Of a stretch of 64,000 nt of DNA, positions 47,791 to 58,500 are shown piece by piece. The notes under the pieces are model-generated. The model was not told where the DNA came from. It did no database searches and worked only from the letters and a program-made list of their open reading frames with translations. Within the stretch, counting starts at the first letter, position 1, and each line of letters begins with the position of its first letter. Both the position numbers and the translations under genes were made by a program. Source of the stretch: Siphonodentalium dalli (taxonomy: Eukaryota > Mollusca > Scaphopoda > Gadilida > Siphonodentaliidae); the NCBI GenBank assembly GCA_032622095.1, contig CP136068.1, positions 9,467,729 to 9,531,728 on the forward strand. Direction: 5' to 3'.

Positions 47791-48689
47791 CCCTTCGGAA
47801 AATGTTCAATACAAAAACTGCGACAAATTACCCACTAATTCCAGGTTGGAAAATAAAACAATGCATACAATGTCAAACTATTTATGGTGTAACATTTCCA
47901 ACTAATGTTGTGACAGGCATGCCATTTCCAACCGTAGGAATATTTGACCAATGTTGGGCGGGAGATACCCTCAAACCCCATCATTTCGCCACGCTCATGG
48001 GCGTAGCCATCATTTTTAAAAGGCGGGTTCGAATATTAACTTGAGGGGTACAGGACCGAGGTGAAAAGCTCCGACCGCGGCGCGCGTGAAGGTGCAGAAG
48101 GGCGTTCCTTTCCCGCAGGTGGGGGTCCGGGGGGCTCCCCGAAAAAAAAAAAATGAAAAAACATTGAACCCATCGAGCGCGAATCTGCAGCATATTTGAC
48201 GATTAAGTGTGAAACATCTGCAGCTATATTAGAGAGGTAATAATGTTTTGGATTTGATCTACCGATTATGTGAGAATATATGTCATGGCAGTGTTATCAA
48301 GAGGTATCAAGTTTTATGTACTATGTTTTCTCCGTGTATGGGACCGTGACCTCGTGCAGTATCGACTCGGATAATAAAGAACGATGACAAAACGCAACCA
48401 CCCCAGATATAATCTGCGTATTATATCCCTGCTATATAATATATGGAATTGAACGACAGTCAATCACTCATTTCATATAGCCCATTATCGTTAGATATGT
48501 ATGCATGTAGAACATGATATGTAAAGCTTGGAATGTCCTGCGTATTTATTTTTCTATACGATATACAGGAACAAACTGTATTTGACTTATTCTATATACA
48601 TGTAATCTATAGCCCCGGCCTATTGCATGCATGCCAACTGGAAATTTTAACAAAGTTGCTGGGAGACCCGCAAATCCCCATCGCCACGT

Positions 48690-48890
48690 CCCGCTAATGG
48701 ACACTCGGGATATTGAACCCGCGGACTGTCGAACCCTCGGATTATCGTACCCCTGAACCATCGGACCATTGGACCGTCGCACCATTTAGCCCTTTGACTA
48801 TTGAACCATGGGAGTGGATCGGACTAGCGCACTGTACCCCGGCCTGTTATCGAACCATCTGTTTCCACCCTGGTGCTATATCGGATCTAT
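48690..48890. repeat. Degenerate short repeats of GAACC-TCGGA type
   Basis: Repeated ATTGAACC, TCGAACCCTCGGA and ACCATCGGACCATTGGACC motifs at about 9-10-bp spacing. Confidence 0.5.
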
Positions 48891-49193
48891 CGAAAAGTTA
48901 CTGGGTATATACAGTCCCACACAGCAAGGTTTTAATTGACATCCCACCCACCAACTAATAATGTGCTCCTTTTTGGTTGATAGGAGTGGGACTTCAACTA
49001 AAACCCTGTTTTGGGGGGACTTCATGTCCGGAAACTGCGTTCGAACCATCGCAATGCAAGCATCGTACTCGATATACTACGTGACCACACGGGAACACAA
49101 GTTGACTTGTGGATTTCACTGAAACATTATACGGACCTCAATTTAATGTGAAATAATCTAGTACAGGCCGATCATGCTTTTACCGACTGCTTA

Positions 49194-49337
49194 AGTGCCC
49201 TCGTCGCCTGACTTCCAAGGTTCGCCGTTCGTTGGCTCGGGCAACTTCGGGGGTTCATGCATTAACTTAACGAACTCCCGAAGTTGCCCAAGCCAACGAC
49301 CTGTCGAACCCTGGAAGTCAGGCAACGAGGGCACCTC
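49194..49337. repeat. GC-rich foldback
   Basis: The left arm, GTGCCCTCGTCGCCTGACTT and onward to GGGCAACTTCGGGGGTTC, is returned inverted at the right. The arms are about 65 bp with a short loop. Confidence 0.8.
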
Positions 49338-49785
49338 TGTTTTCAAGGGCGGGTTCGTCCGAACCCATCGAACCCTAGCTGGCTACATCCATGACCACGC
49401 TTCTGCGTATATACCTCTTCGGACAGTATCTCCTTTGGATATCGCTTATGGTAACAATCCGTGAGACAATTATTATATACGACAAGTATATTTTATTAGA
49501 AAAAGAAATGGTTCCTCAAGATACACACAAATGGTTGGTTCGACAATAACAGATGTTTTTCAATTCCGCCGATTTTGTTTGTTAATACATTCAGTGTATT
49601 TGGCAACACTTGAATAATACATAACGAATGCGGCATACACCAGGGGGTTGTCACAAATTACAACGTGGGCGGGTGGTCAAATCGACCAATACTATGTTTT
49701 CACACCATCATTTAATTGTTTTTCCAGAATACTTTAAAAGCCTATATATAACCGACGTAGTTGCCATTGGCCCCCGGGTATCTCG

Positions 49786-49970
49786 TATATAAGGTATAGG
49801 CTACCGATGTATATAAGGTATAGGCTACCGATGTATATAAGGTATAGGCTACCGATGTATATAAGGTATAGGCTACCGATGTATATAAGGTATAGGCTAC
49901 CGATGTATATAAGGTATAGGCTACCGATGTATATAAGGTATAGGCTACCGATGTATATAAGGTATAGGCA
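49786..49970. repeat. 24-bp minisatellite with TATATAAGG
   Basis: About 7.5 nearly identical copies of a unit containing GTATATAAGGTATAGGCTAC. All frames are open, so the long antisense and sense ORFs are artefacts. Confidence 0.95.
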
Positions 49971-50106
49971 CCGGAAGTATCTAAACAACTTTGAGACTCA
50001 TCACGGAAAGTACATTGTTGCAAAGCTATTAGAACTGAGAGAAACATATACCATATAAAGATATTAATCCTTTCTACGCTAAAGCATCCTTGATGAGTAC
50101 ATGTAA

Positions 50107-50217
50107 AGTAATGCCCTAAATAATCGACTCCATAACCACAGCTGAATTATGGGTAACTTTTCAGGATTTAGTCGGAAATATGGCTTGTCGCCGAAAATTA
50201 ATTAGGGCATTACTGTA
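50107..50217. mobile_element. Family D MITE with internal deletion
   Basis: It starts AGTAATGCCCTAAATAATCG. The right arm is reduced to AATTAGGGCATTACTGTA. Confidence 0.65.
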
Positions 50218-50711
50218 GTTATCCTATAGGAAATGTTCAGATAATAAGAAGTTCATCAAACGACCATCGTTTGTCGAAATTATTAACCAAACAAATTCCT
50301 CAAGAAATAGGACTCATTCCGCAGTTGTATTTATCTGCTTTTATCACCTTTTAACGTCCCTCCAAATTATTAATATACCATTCAGATGTACACTTTCTAA
50401 CTGACTGTGCGAATCCATTTAGTATAGAACAGGTTAACAGACAGGGTGTTGATGGACAGCGTGAAGTGGCTGTTCTTAGTAAGGTGCATATAATGCATTC
50501 AGCAGCTGCACATAATTTTGAAGGGTTGTACGAGGGTCGACAAATAGGAACCTACAATTATCAGGGGGACATATTTGCAGTGTAGCCTGTGTTACTGTTT
50601 TGAAGGTTTAATTATTTTACAAAGCTGTGAAAGTTCACTAAACGTAATAAATTCGGATGCGTTACATGATTTTCGTATTGCACGCCAACTCCGTGTGTTT
50701 GGCTACTGTGG

Positions 50712-51030
50712 ACTAGTTCGGGTGCGTGTAATTATTAAGTTAGTATTCAGGCGCTATGCCAAGCTGGTGAATGTTGCATTCTACTAACATCGACGAAATT
50801 TTCAAAGAAATCAACCATATTTGCATCTCGATTCGGGACGCAACTATCGGCGATAAACTAACAGAAATGATGTCGCAATCGAAAGTCAGTGTATTTCATT
50901 ATTATTTTAGAATGACGGTGTGTGTTGCCAATTTGGATTAATAATCGTAAAAAATAACTACTTTGAGCAAGATCGTTCTCAATTTCTATTTGATCACACT
51001 GCCGGAGTGTTTCACATCACTTTAATGGTA
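50712..51030 (+). repeat. Dispersed repeat H, copy 2
   Basis: GTTCGGGTGCGTG to GAGTGTTTCACATCAC. Same orientation as the split copy at 51725-52970. Confidence 0.65.
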
Positions 51031-51264
51031 CGAAAACACCCACACAGAGTACACACATAAATTTTGTTTACGCCAATCACTGCTTCTGCATGAAATACAA
51101 ATGATTCGTGGGACTTATGCCAAGGATAATTACAGCATATATTTGAAGTACACCACCCCATCCCTACTAGCCTACATTTGCTGGAAATTGTGTAGTTCTA
51201 TCTTAGAATGTCATAAACAATAACAAGGTGAACAGAAAAAAAGATCACACAAACAGCATCATGG

Positions 51265-51479
51265 TTACAGGTCCAGTTGGCAGATGAAAGAGTTCAACTT
51301 GCTGGGTGTGTTCGTTTGGTCAATCATTGCATAATTGCGGAACCTGAAGAGTGAGATGTAGTTGATGCCGTTTCCTGGGTCAACTGCTGTCGCCCATTCT
51401 GTCCAGGGAAGAAGATCCCCTGCTTTGGTGTAGAATATGTTGTCGTTGTTTGGATCCCCTCCTTCAACCCAGACCTTGT
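51265..51479 (-). CDS. C-type lectin-like domain, C-terminal exon
   Basis: This is the last coding exon of a minus-strand gene. It starts after an acceptor that reads TTTGTTTGCAG on the minus strand (AG at 51481-51480) and ends at a TAA (51267-51265). The protein reads KVWVEGGDPNNDN, later WTEWA and NYISLFRFRNYA, and ends NSFICQLDL. This matches the second half of a C-type lectin-like domain: the WVEGGD segment corresponds to the WIGG-type strand and FICQ holds the last conserved Cys. The inner disulfide pair is not seen. The usual NC position reads NY, and no Cys lies between it and FIC. No EPN, QPD or WND calcium/sugar motif is present, so classic calcium-dependent sugar binding is unlikely. 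The acceptor phase fits the donor of exon 53872-54089, giving ADQY-H-KVWVEGG across the junction. An extracellular or secreted protein is expected from the family. Confidence 0.72.
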
Positions 51480-51992
51480 CTGCAAACAAATTGAAATGAC
51501 AAAATCGGCATTTAGTCGTCCCTCGGCATATAAAGCATAATAAAGGTACGTTCATACACTGGCAATTTTTCCAGACAATCCTTAGCAGGTATTTTTATAT
51601 TCATGTACAAAGCTACAATGTGTCAGAAACCGAATGCAAACATATTTGGAGTAAAAATTATGTATATTCACTAGTTGCGATGCTATCGAAATTTCCATGT
51701 AAATTAAAGCCATATTATGTACTTGTTCGGGTGCGTGAAACTGATAAGTTGGTATTCAGGTGCTATGCCAACTGGAGGAATGTAGCATTCTACTAACATC
51801 ACCGAAAATCTCATGTAAATCGACCGAACCACTCCATAGGAAACATTGTCTGAACTGCGCTAAATTGTAAATATTTACTACTCGAATCGGGACGCTTCTA
51901 TCGACGATAAACTAACGAAAACGATTTCACCATCGGCAATCACTGCATTTAATTAATATATAAGAATGACGGTGTGTGTTGTCGATTTAGAT

Positions 51993-52887
51993 ATACACCC
52001 TAATTCTAGTTGGATGAACGTTGTATACAACTCGTTGGGTGCGAATTTGTTGTGTACTTATTATCCAACAGTTTAGTACGATGTACACAACTGATTGCGT
52101 GAACTGTCTTCTGTGGTATTACTTTCATACCACATTGGATAAAACCGCCACGTGACCGGGTCATCCAATAGCAGCGCGTTTCCGGTGCGGGGCGAGCATG
52201 CGAGATTTTGGCTCCAAATATTTCAAAACAAGATGGACGACTGCGTGAAAAAACTCCCGAGCGACTGGAATGTGGGGCAAGACGTCGTGGATAGCTTTGC
52301 CGGTATAGTATACATTTGTTATAATTATTCTTTGTACGATACACTGATTATGTAGGCTTTATGTATGGAGTGTATATTTATTTATATTTGCCAAATTTTG
52401 AAGTTTACAAATTTACACAACTGCTGACAGCACTAATTTGACTAAAGTAGTACACTCATACACTCAACACATAAAGCCTACATAATCAGTGTATCGTACA
52501 AAGAATAATTATAACAAAGGTATACTATACCGGCAAAGCTATCCACGACGTCTTGCCCCATTTTACTTTCCAATCAACGTTGGGTAAACTTTCCAATCAA
52601 CAAATGTCATCCAACTCTAGTCTCTACCCAACACCCAACTGTTCAATAAAGGTAGATATGTGCTGTGGGCAATTAACGTTGATTGAGTGTTGTGTGAAAT
52701 TTCATTCAACACGTTGTATAATTAACATACAACCGTTGGTAGTAAATATATATGCAACGTTGTGTAAAAATGCATGCATCCAACAAAATTGTCATGCAAC
52801 TTTTCACACAACGTAGATAGGTGATGTGGGTATACAACGGTTGATTGACTGTTGGATAACTTCTTATCCAACTAGATGTAGGGTGTA
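51993..52887. mobile_element. 895-bp TIR element inserted into repeat H
   Basis: The ends are inverted copies: the left begins TACACCCTAATTCTAGTTGG, and the right is its reverse complement with 2 mismatches in 22. Inside is a second, long inverted repeat (52273-52375 against 52456-52560) with only a few mismatches around a ~80-nt loop. The flanks are the two halves of one repeat H copy, and TA occurs at both junctions. No transposase is present, so it is non-autonomous. Confidence 0.7.
52233..52302 (+). other. Candidate captured first exon inside a TIR element
   Basis: A GC-rich patch (52140-52302) has a CCAAT motif near 52168 and CpG-rich sequence. An ATG at 52233 then opens MDDCVKKLPSDWNVGQDVV and ends DSFAG at a possible donor G|GTATAG (GT 52303). 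It looks like the promoter, 5' UTR and first coding exon of an ordinary gene. It lies within the transposon-like unit 51993-52887, and its 3' half is repeated in inverted orientation at 52456-52560. A genuine resident first exon is the alternative. The protein fragment was not recognised. Confidence 0.35.
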
Positions 52888-53871
52888 ATGTTTGTAAAAA
52901 TAACTACTTTGAACAAGATTATTCTCAATTTCTATTCGATCACCCTAGCGGAGTGTTTCACATCACTTTAACTGCATGCAATTATCCCGTAAGGATCAAT
53001 AATACAGGTATTTTAAGGCAACGTGTTAGTTACTACCGAAATGTTACTTCGCGTGTCGTTAGCTTGGGTAAATATGCTTTTTTAGAAATGCCGTGCAAAC
53101 TTGTCAGTGTATGGACGTACCCTAAGGGAGGTTTAGATTGAAAACAGTACAACTTCACCCGTCAGCCATAAGAGCCATAACAGACATATATCTGTGCCCG
53201 ATGCGTGAATATTTTATCCAGTGGTCAGACAGCTATGTTCTAATTCCAAACAAAATATGTGCAACATAACACTTTGATTTCATTAGTTCCCAGTGAGAGA
53301 CTAAAGTCAACATTAAGTAAGCCCTCAAAATTGGCGAAGATCTGCCACCACGCCGTGACGAATATTATTGTATGATATTTATTGACGGGTGAAATTATAC
53401 GTTTTAAATCTAAACCGGTAGTTTTTTGTTATAATTTATTAATTTTGTTGTTAAATTTTTATGGTTACATATGCATTTTCTGAAAATAAAAAACATTTTA
53501 GTAAAACAGTTATGTTGATATTTAGTTATCAATTATCTGCCCTCTTGAAAAATTTGACATAAATATTGAGGCTGAGATGTTATTGTGTGACCCAGCTCTC
53601 CATTCATATAGCCCATCATCTGTTCCACATCCTCTACAATGTGAGTTAGTTCACAGTGTAGGATTGGGAGAGAGGCTTGAAGAATGAACGGACATGTTAC
53701 TTACTGATATATATTGTTCATTGTACAATAAAAGCTGGTATTTCTCTTATGAGAGAAGTTTTGGGTGAAACTGCAGAGGTAGTATATCAAGCAGGTTTTA
53801 TGGGTTATTGTTTTCATTTGGAAATTTATTTTGATTATGGATCCAGATAGTCAATGCAAATCAATGCTTAC

Positions 53872-54089
53872 GGTATTGATCGGCGTTTGGAATATCCAAC
53901 AGTATCCTCGCAATCCACGAATGGATGTCTCCATTCTCAATCACCAGCAGATGCCCACCGTCCTCCGCACACGCCTGTTCAGCCGGATCTCGACTGACTG
54001 ACTGACTAAGCTCATGTTCATCTTCAGGCAGAGCAGGGCGTCCAGAGTCTCGTTCCAGTAGAGGACATAGCCCGGTTCACTTCGCCCAA
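53872..54089 (-). pseudogene. C-type lectin-like domain, upstream exon with frame change
   Basis: The exon lies between an acceptor (minus strand AATTTCGCAG, AG 54091-54090) and the donor C|GTAAGC (intron starts 53871). Its first part reads EPGYVLYWNETLDALLCLK, a typical start of a C-type lectin fold. Its last part reads PAEQACAEDGGHLLVIENG, then SWIARILLDIPNADQY, the helix and GGHL motif of the same fold. These two parts lie in different frames. The switch falls at or near a (GACT)4 tetranucleotide run at 53992-54007. Neither frame alone is open with the right phase at both ends: the second meets a TGA close to the acceptor. Either this copy is inactivated, or the repeat length is polymorphic or miscalled, or an unseen splice form avoids the problem. 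The spliced product with 51265-51479 would cover most of one domain. No signal-peptide exon was identified with confidence. Confidence 0.6.
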
Positions 54090-54454
54090 CTGCGAAATTA
54101 AAAATGGAGTCTCACAACTTAGAGATAGAGTCTCCCGCCCAAGTCTTACACTATTGAGAATCAAAGTGGTTTGTTCACCCAGAGACATTATGCGTGATCG
54201 TAGCATGTTTGTATATGCCTGTTCTTTAAAAATACGCTCTTTAAAAAATTGTCAGTTGTGGGTTGCACCCCACAAATTACTCAAACAAAAGATCGCAACC
54301 CACAAGTATTATCTGACCAGTGCGGTCACCCCACAACTATACTCTGACCAGTACGTTGTCCCGGTGTCTAGGGTTTAGATGTTGAATTGGCCGTGTCGGG
54401 AACATTGATAACAATAACTGTCCGTAGCTTTTGATAACTTTATATGTGTATAAG

Positions 54455-54481
54455 TCATAGTGATAAACACAGCAGGAGCAT
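54455..54481 (-). other. Short hydrophobic ATG reading frame, possible 5' part of lectin locus
   Basis: On the minus strand an ATG starts the short peptide MLLLCLSL, followed directly by TGA. It sits in a GC-richer block (54455-54590), upstream of the lectin exons. The hydrophobic start resembles the beginning of a signal peptide, but it stops at once. It could be a decayed first exon or chance. Support is weak. Confidence 0.15.
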
Positions 54482-54962
54482 CGGTAAAAGGTGAACAGAG
54501 GTATATCGTTCGGCCGCCGGAGAGAGAGTGGTTCTTCGTATGTCTCGACGCCAGTAGTTATTACAACGTATGGTGTATCATGCATCCTAATAAGGTATGA
54601 TGTATATGATACACCTACCTGTGACGTGTATCACCATCGGTATGGTGGAATGATTGTGGTCTGATCCTTCCAACACATAAGATGGTAGTACATGTCACAT
54701 CCAATTTAGAATATGATCTTGATAATTATGATTGTATCTATTCTATTAGTTATATCTCGATGTGCTGTGTTTATCTGTACAATACGTTATAGCAATAACT
54801 GGGAACATAATTAATTATATATCAACCGATATCTTCTGTACTATCGGACATCCGTCCGTTCGCTTTGGTTTTCAGATGATAACTTCTGATTATCTCAACT
54901 GAATGGAATGCAATTTGATATGTAGGGTTACTAGCACAAAATACAGGTTCGAATTTGGGTTC

Positions 54963-55133
54963 CGAACATCATATCTATGGTCGAACATCATATATATGCA
55001 TGGTGAACATCATATCTATGCATGGTGAACATCATATCTATGGTGAACATCATATCTATAGTGAACATCATACATATAGTGAACATCATATTTATGGTCG
55101 AACATTATATCTATGGTGAACACCATATCTATT
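54963..55133. repeat. 18-bp-type minisatellite GAACATCATATCTATGGT
   Basis: About eight imperfect units with variable ATGCATGGT inserts. It separates two related flanks (54880-54960 and 55180-55270, both with CAAAATACAGGT and GTTCGAATTTGGGTT). Confidence 0.8.
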
Positions 55134-55351
55134 TTCACCAGAGTTATTTTTATTGGAGTTTGCGCTGAATTTTTGTTTCCGCACGATAACTTTAGTAAGT
55201 CTAAACCGAATAAAATTCGTGATATGAGTTTACTAGCCCAAAATACAGGTAAAGTTCGAATTTGGGTTTCTCCTGCCAATTTTCACCAGAGTTATGTCCC
55301 TTTGTTGAAATTACCTCGGGCGTATTTTGCCACGCGATAGTGATGCTCTTG

Positions 55352-55564
55352 TTAGCCCCTTCAGTGCCAAGTCCGATTTTTGTATCAACCCATATTTCCT
55401 TGATCATTTTTCAAATTTATTGATTATAATAATGTGATACATTGATGGAAAGAGCTATAAGAGCTCTTTCCATCAATGTATCACATTATTATAATCAATA
55501 AATTTGAAAAATGATAAAGGAAATATGGGTTGATACAAAATCGGACTTGGCACTGAAAGGGTTA
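55352..55564. mobile_element. Family B MITE: near-perfect 213-bp hairpin
   Basis: It starts TTAGCCCCTTCAGTGCCAAG and ends CACTGAAAGGGTTAA. The arms of about 100 bp are almost identical around AGAGCTATAAGAGCTCT. The high arm identity suggests recent origin or gene conversion. Confidence 0.85.
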
Positions 55565-58500
55565 ACAATAAATCCATCATGTCAAAAACAATCTCGGAGT
55601 AATTTTCACGATGTTTGTGGCTATAGCAGGGTACGGGCTTTTTGGAGTAAATTTGCATTCTGTAATTTCGCATCATTATCATTGTCGTATTCTTGTATTT
55701 GAGGTCAAACTTGACAAGGTGCTGCGATGCGACACACCCAATTTAAATTCAAAGGGTGGCTGTGTATGTTGCGGCCCGGCCAGGCAATAACAGCCAAGCA
55801 AAGACAAGAGAAGATGTGTGTGTTTTTCTGTCAGGATACTGACATTCAAACTCGTAATAATCAAACACTGCGATATCAGGAGAGACATATGGTCTACACA
55901 AGTTCAGCACCGTCTGTTCATATTATATTCATTAGCAGCTGACGCCAGATTTGTGGTGTTAATGTGCATACTGGGTAGAGCATACCTTTGAATTTCTAAG
56001 TCGAAACTGCAACAGGACATTCTAACCAATCCTGTCGACAATGCGACAGTAAGAGACGTTCACCATTCGCCAAATTGTGCGAATGGCTGAAATCAGTGGG
56101 CAACGACACATAATACTCTTGATGATTTAACAGTCACGATAATTGTTAAAAATCATGTCTTCTTGATGGTGGTTGATTTACATTATTTTATTATTTATCA
56201 CATCCACCCACCGCGATGGCTATATAAGTGTTAATAATACAATAATACTGAGACACTGCCGAGTGGCGTGGCGCCTTACTCTACAAAACATTTGTGATCT
56301 AAACGCGAATCATTCTTTGAAGACACACTGTGATCGAGAGAGAGAGAGAGGGTTACTCAAATATACTGCCATTAAGCGACACGGCAGCAACAATTATTCT
56401 GGATTTCCACACAGATCGAAAACCAACAGAGCAGTGTGTCGAACCAGAGGAACATAATGTGTCCAATTCGACCACTACAATGCTGCATGAAATAAATAAT
56501 TTGGATAAATAACTCGGTTTTTGGTGATATTCCGTTGTTGTTGTTGTAAGTGGATGATACGAATCGGACAGTGTATCTTCAATGTAATATGATAATATGC
56601 AAGGCATATAAAGAACGACCCGACATAATAGTAAGAAGATGGACAATGCAAAGGATCGTGCAAATAGTCGTGGAACTACATGCATATAGGCCTATATATT
56701 AGGCCTATACGCATGTCGGCGACGCGAATGCTTGATTGTTAGTGCAGATCGTTTTGGATGCCAGAGGACTTCGATGAGTAAATGATGCCTTAATATAGCC
56801 TATCGGCCTTTGATAATAAAAGCCTCTATATTGTAATGTATATAGTGAATGCTATAGACTACAATGTACGTCGCTGCGATTAAGCGAAGACGACACAATG
56901 CGTCCAGTCGTGTCTGGATTCTGGCCCGCAGAGACAAATGACGTTTTGACGTCACGACGCCGTAACTGCCTTCATTTAGCTAACAAATGAAACTGATCTA
57001 ATATTAACCTTTGCATGGCATATTCATAACAACTTACTGTTTATAAATAAATACTTCAGTTGTCCATTGCCACATATCGGAAGTTGTGAAGTAGTAAATT
57101 CGTTTCATTGCTGATTCCGCGATTTTGTGAAACCACTGCCGGAAGTCACGTGATTTTTCCACGAAAATGTTGTGTGAATAAAAATTTCTCCTTCACGGTA
57201 TACTGTAATTTATGTATGACGTCACCAGTACGCGCGCCCATCTGTTACCTATACACGACCCGAGCTCGGGCGCGCAAGCCCGCCGAGCGGCGTCGTTATT
57301 ATTTGCAATCGTTTCCAAAAAAAGAGAAGTTTTCACTACAGTAATGACTGGTTATAGCTAAGGGTACATTCATAAACTCGCATTTGTCGGGCACCATATA
57401 ATTCTATAGTTGTTGTTTTTGTGTTTGAACCAGATGCAGTATAATAATACCTTTAGTGTACCACAGGCACAAGTTGCAATGTTGATGTACTTTATAGATC
57501 AATAAGTTTCTCAAATAGGAGGTTACATTCATCCCATAATTATGTAAGCGTGGTGCTTTTATCGAAAACATATGTCAACCCCGTAACGAATCCATACTCT
57601 GGGAACAGGCAGTTTGGCTGATTCGCGGCTGATTCGACATCTGCTATTCATAGTATACCCCATGTTTAATAACAACGCTCAAGCTCATAACCGGCGCGTC
57701 CATTGTAAAGAGCACTATCACGTCAAGTAATAGAGCCATCACAAAACTCCCCCTTTTAGCCGAACATCCCCTATTGATCTTAGTAGCGGAAGTCTCCATT
57801 TCAGCGCTATATTTAAGTTAGACAGCTAAATCTATGGACAGCATTTTGGTTTAAAATACCTCAAATAAAAATTAATAGGTGTCAACTAGATGTACAATAC
57901 GTTTTGATAGACCATTTAGGAGACAAACGCACCATGTCGTGTTGGATACTCGGTGAAGCACAAACCAATGTCGCTGAAGTGATTAAGTTAAGTTTATCAA
58001 GTTTACACGCACCATATTAAGGGTCAGACGCACGGTTTGCCAAAATATGGCTGAAATCATTAAAACATCACTGTTGTATGAACCAAAAACAACAATGAAA
58101 AAAGAAAAATTGCATAGCAACCAAATTTCAGATAGCTCAGCATTATACATAGAATGTGTCAGTGAATTACTATAGTATGCTAGTAGAGGTGTGGTTTCTA
58201 TTAAAAAGCACTTTGGTTTGACAAATGTGGGGAATATATGGGGAACATAATATGTCTTTAGGTACCGAGAACTTTAAAATAATTAAAAATATTGGACCAA
58301 AGAAATGACCATGGTATGCTATGGTATCTGGTTTACATGAGAGGAGCCATATTGTGTTCGTAAAATGAGCTGCTTTGCCACCAGAGACGGATTCCAAGAT
58401 GACGACAATCTTCTCTATCAATGGCCGCGATTGAAAAACGTAAATCAAATTTATTTTGTTCGTTTGCGGACTAAAAAGGCGAATATCCCAATATGCATAC

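Larger units (their letters stand above)
51725..52970 (+). repeat. Dispersed repeat H, copy 3, split by TIR element
   Basis: The left part is 51725-51992 and the right part 52888-52970. Together they follow copy 2. The interruption is the element 51993-52887. All of it lies in the lectin intron. Confidence 0.65.

Noticed and set aside
49734-50058. ORFs with YLIYIGSL or YIRYRLPM repeats
   Set aside because: 24-bp minisatellite artefacts.
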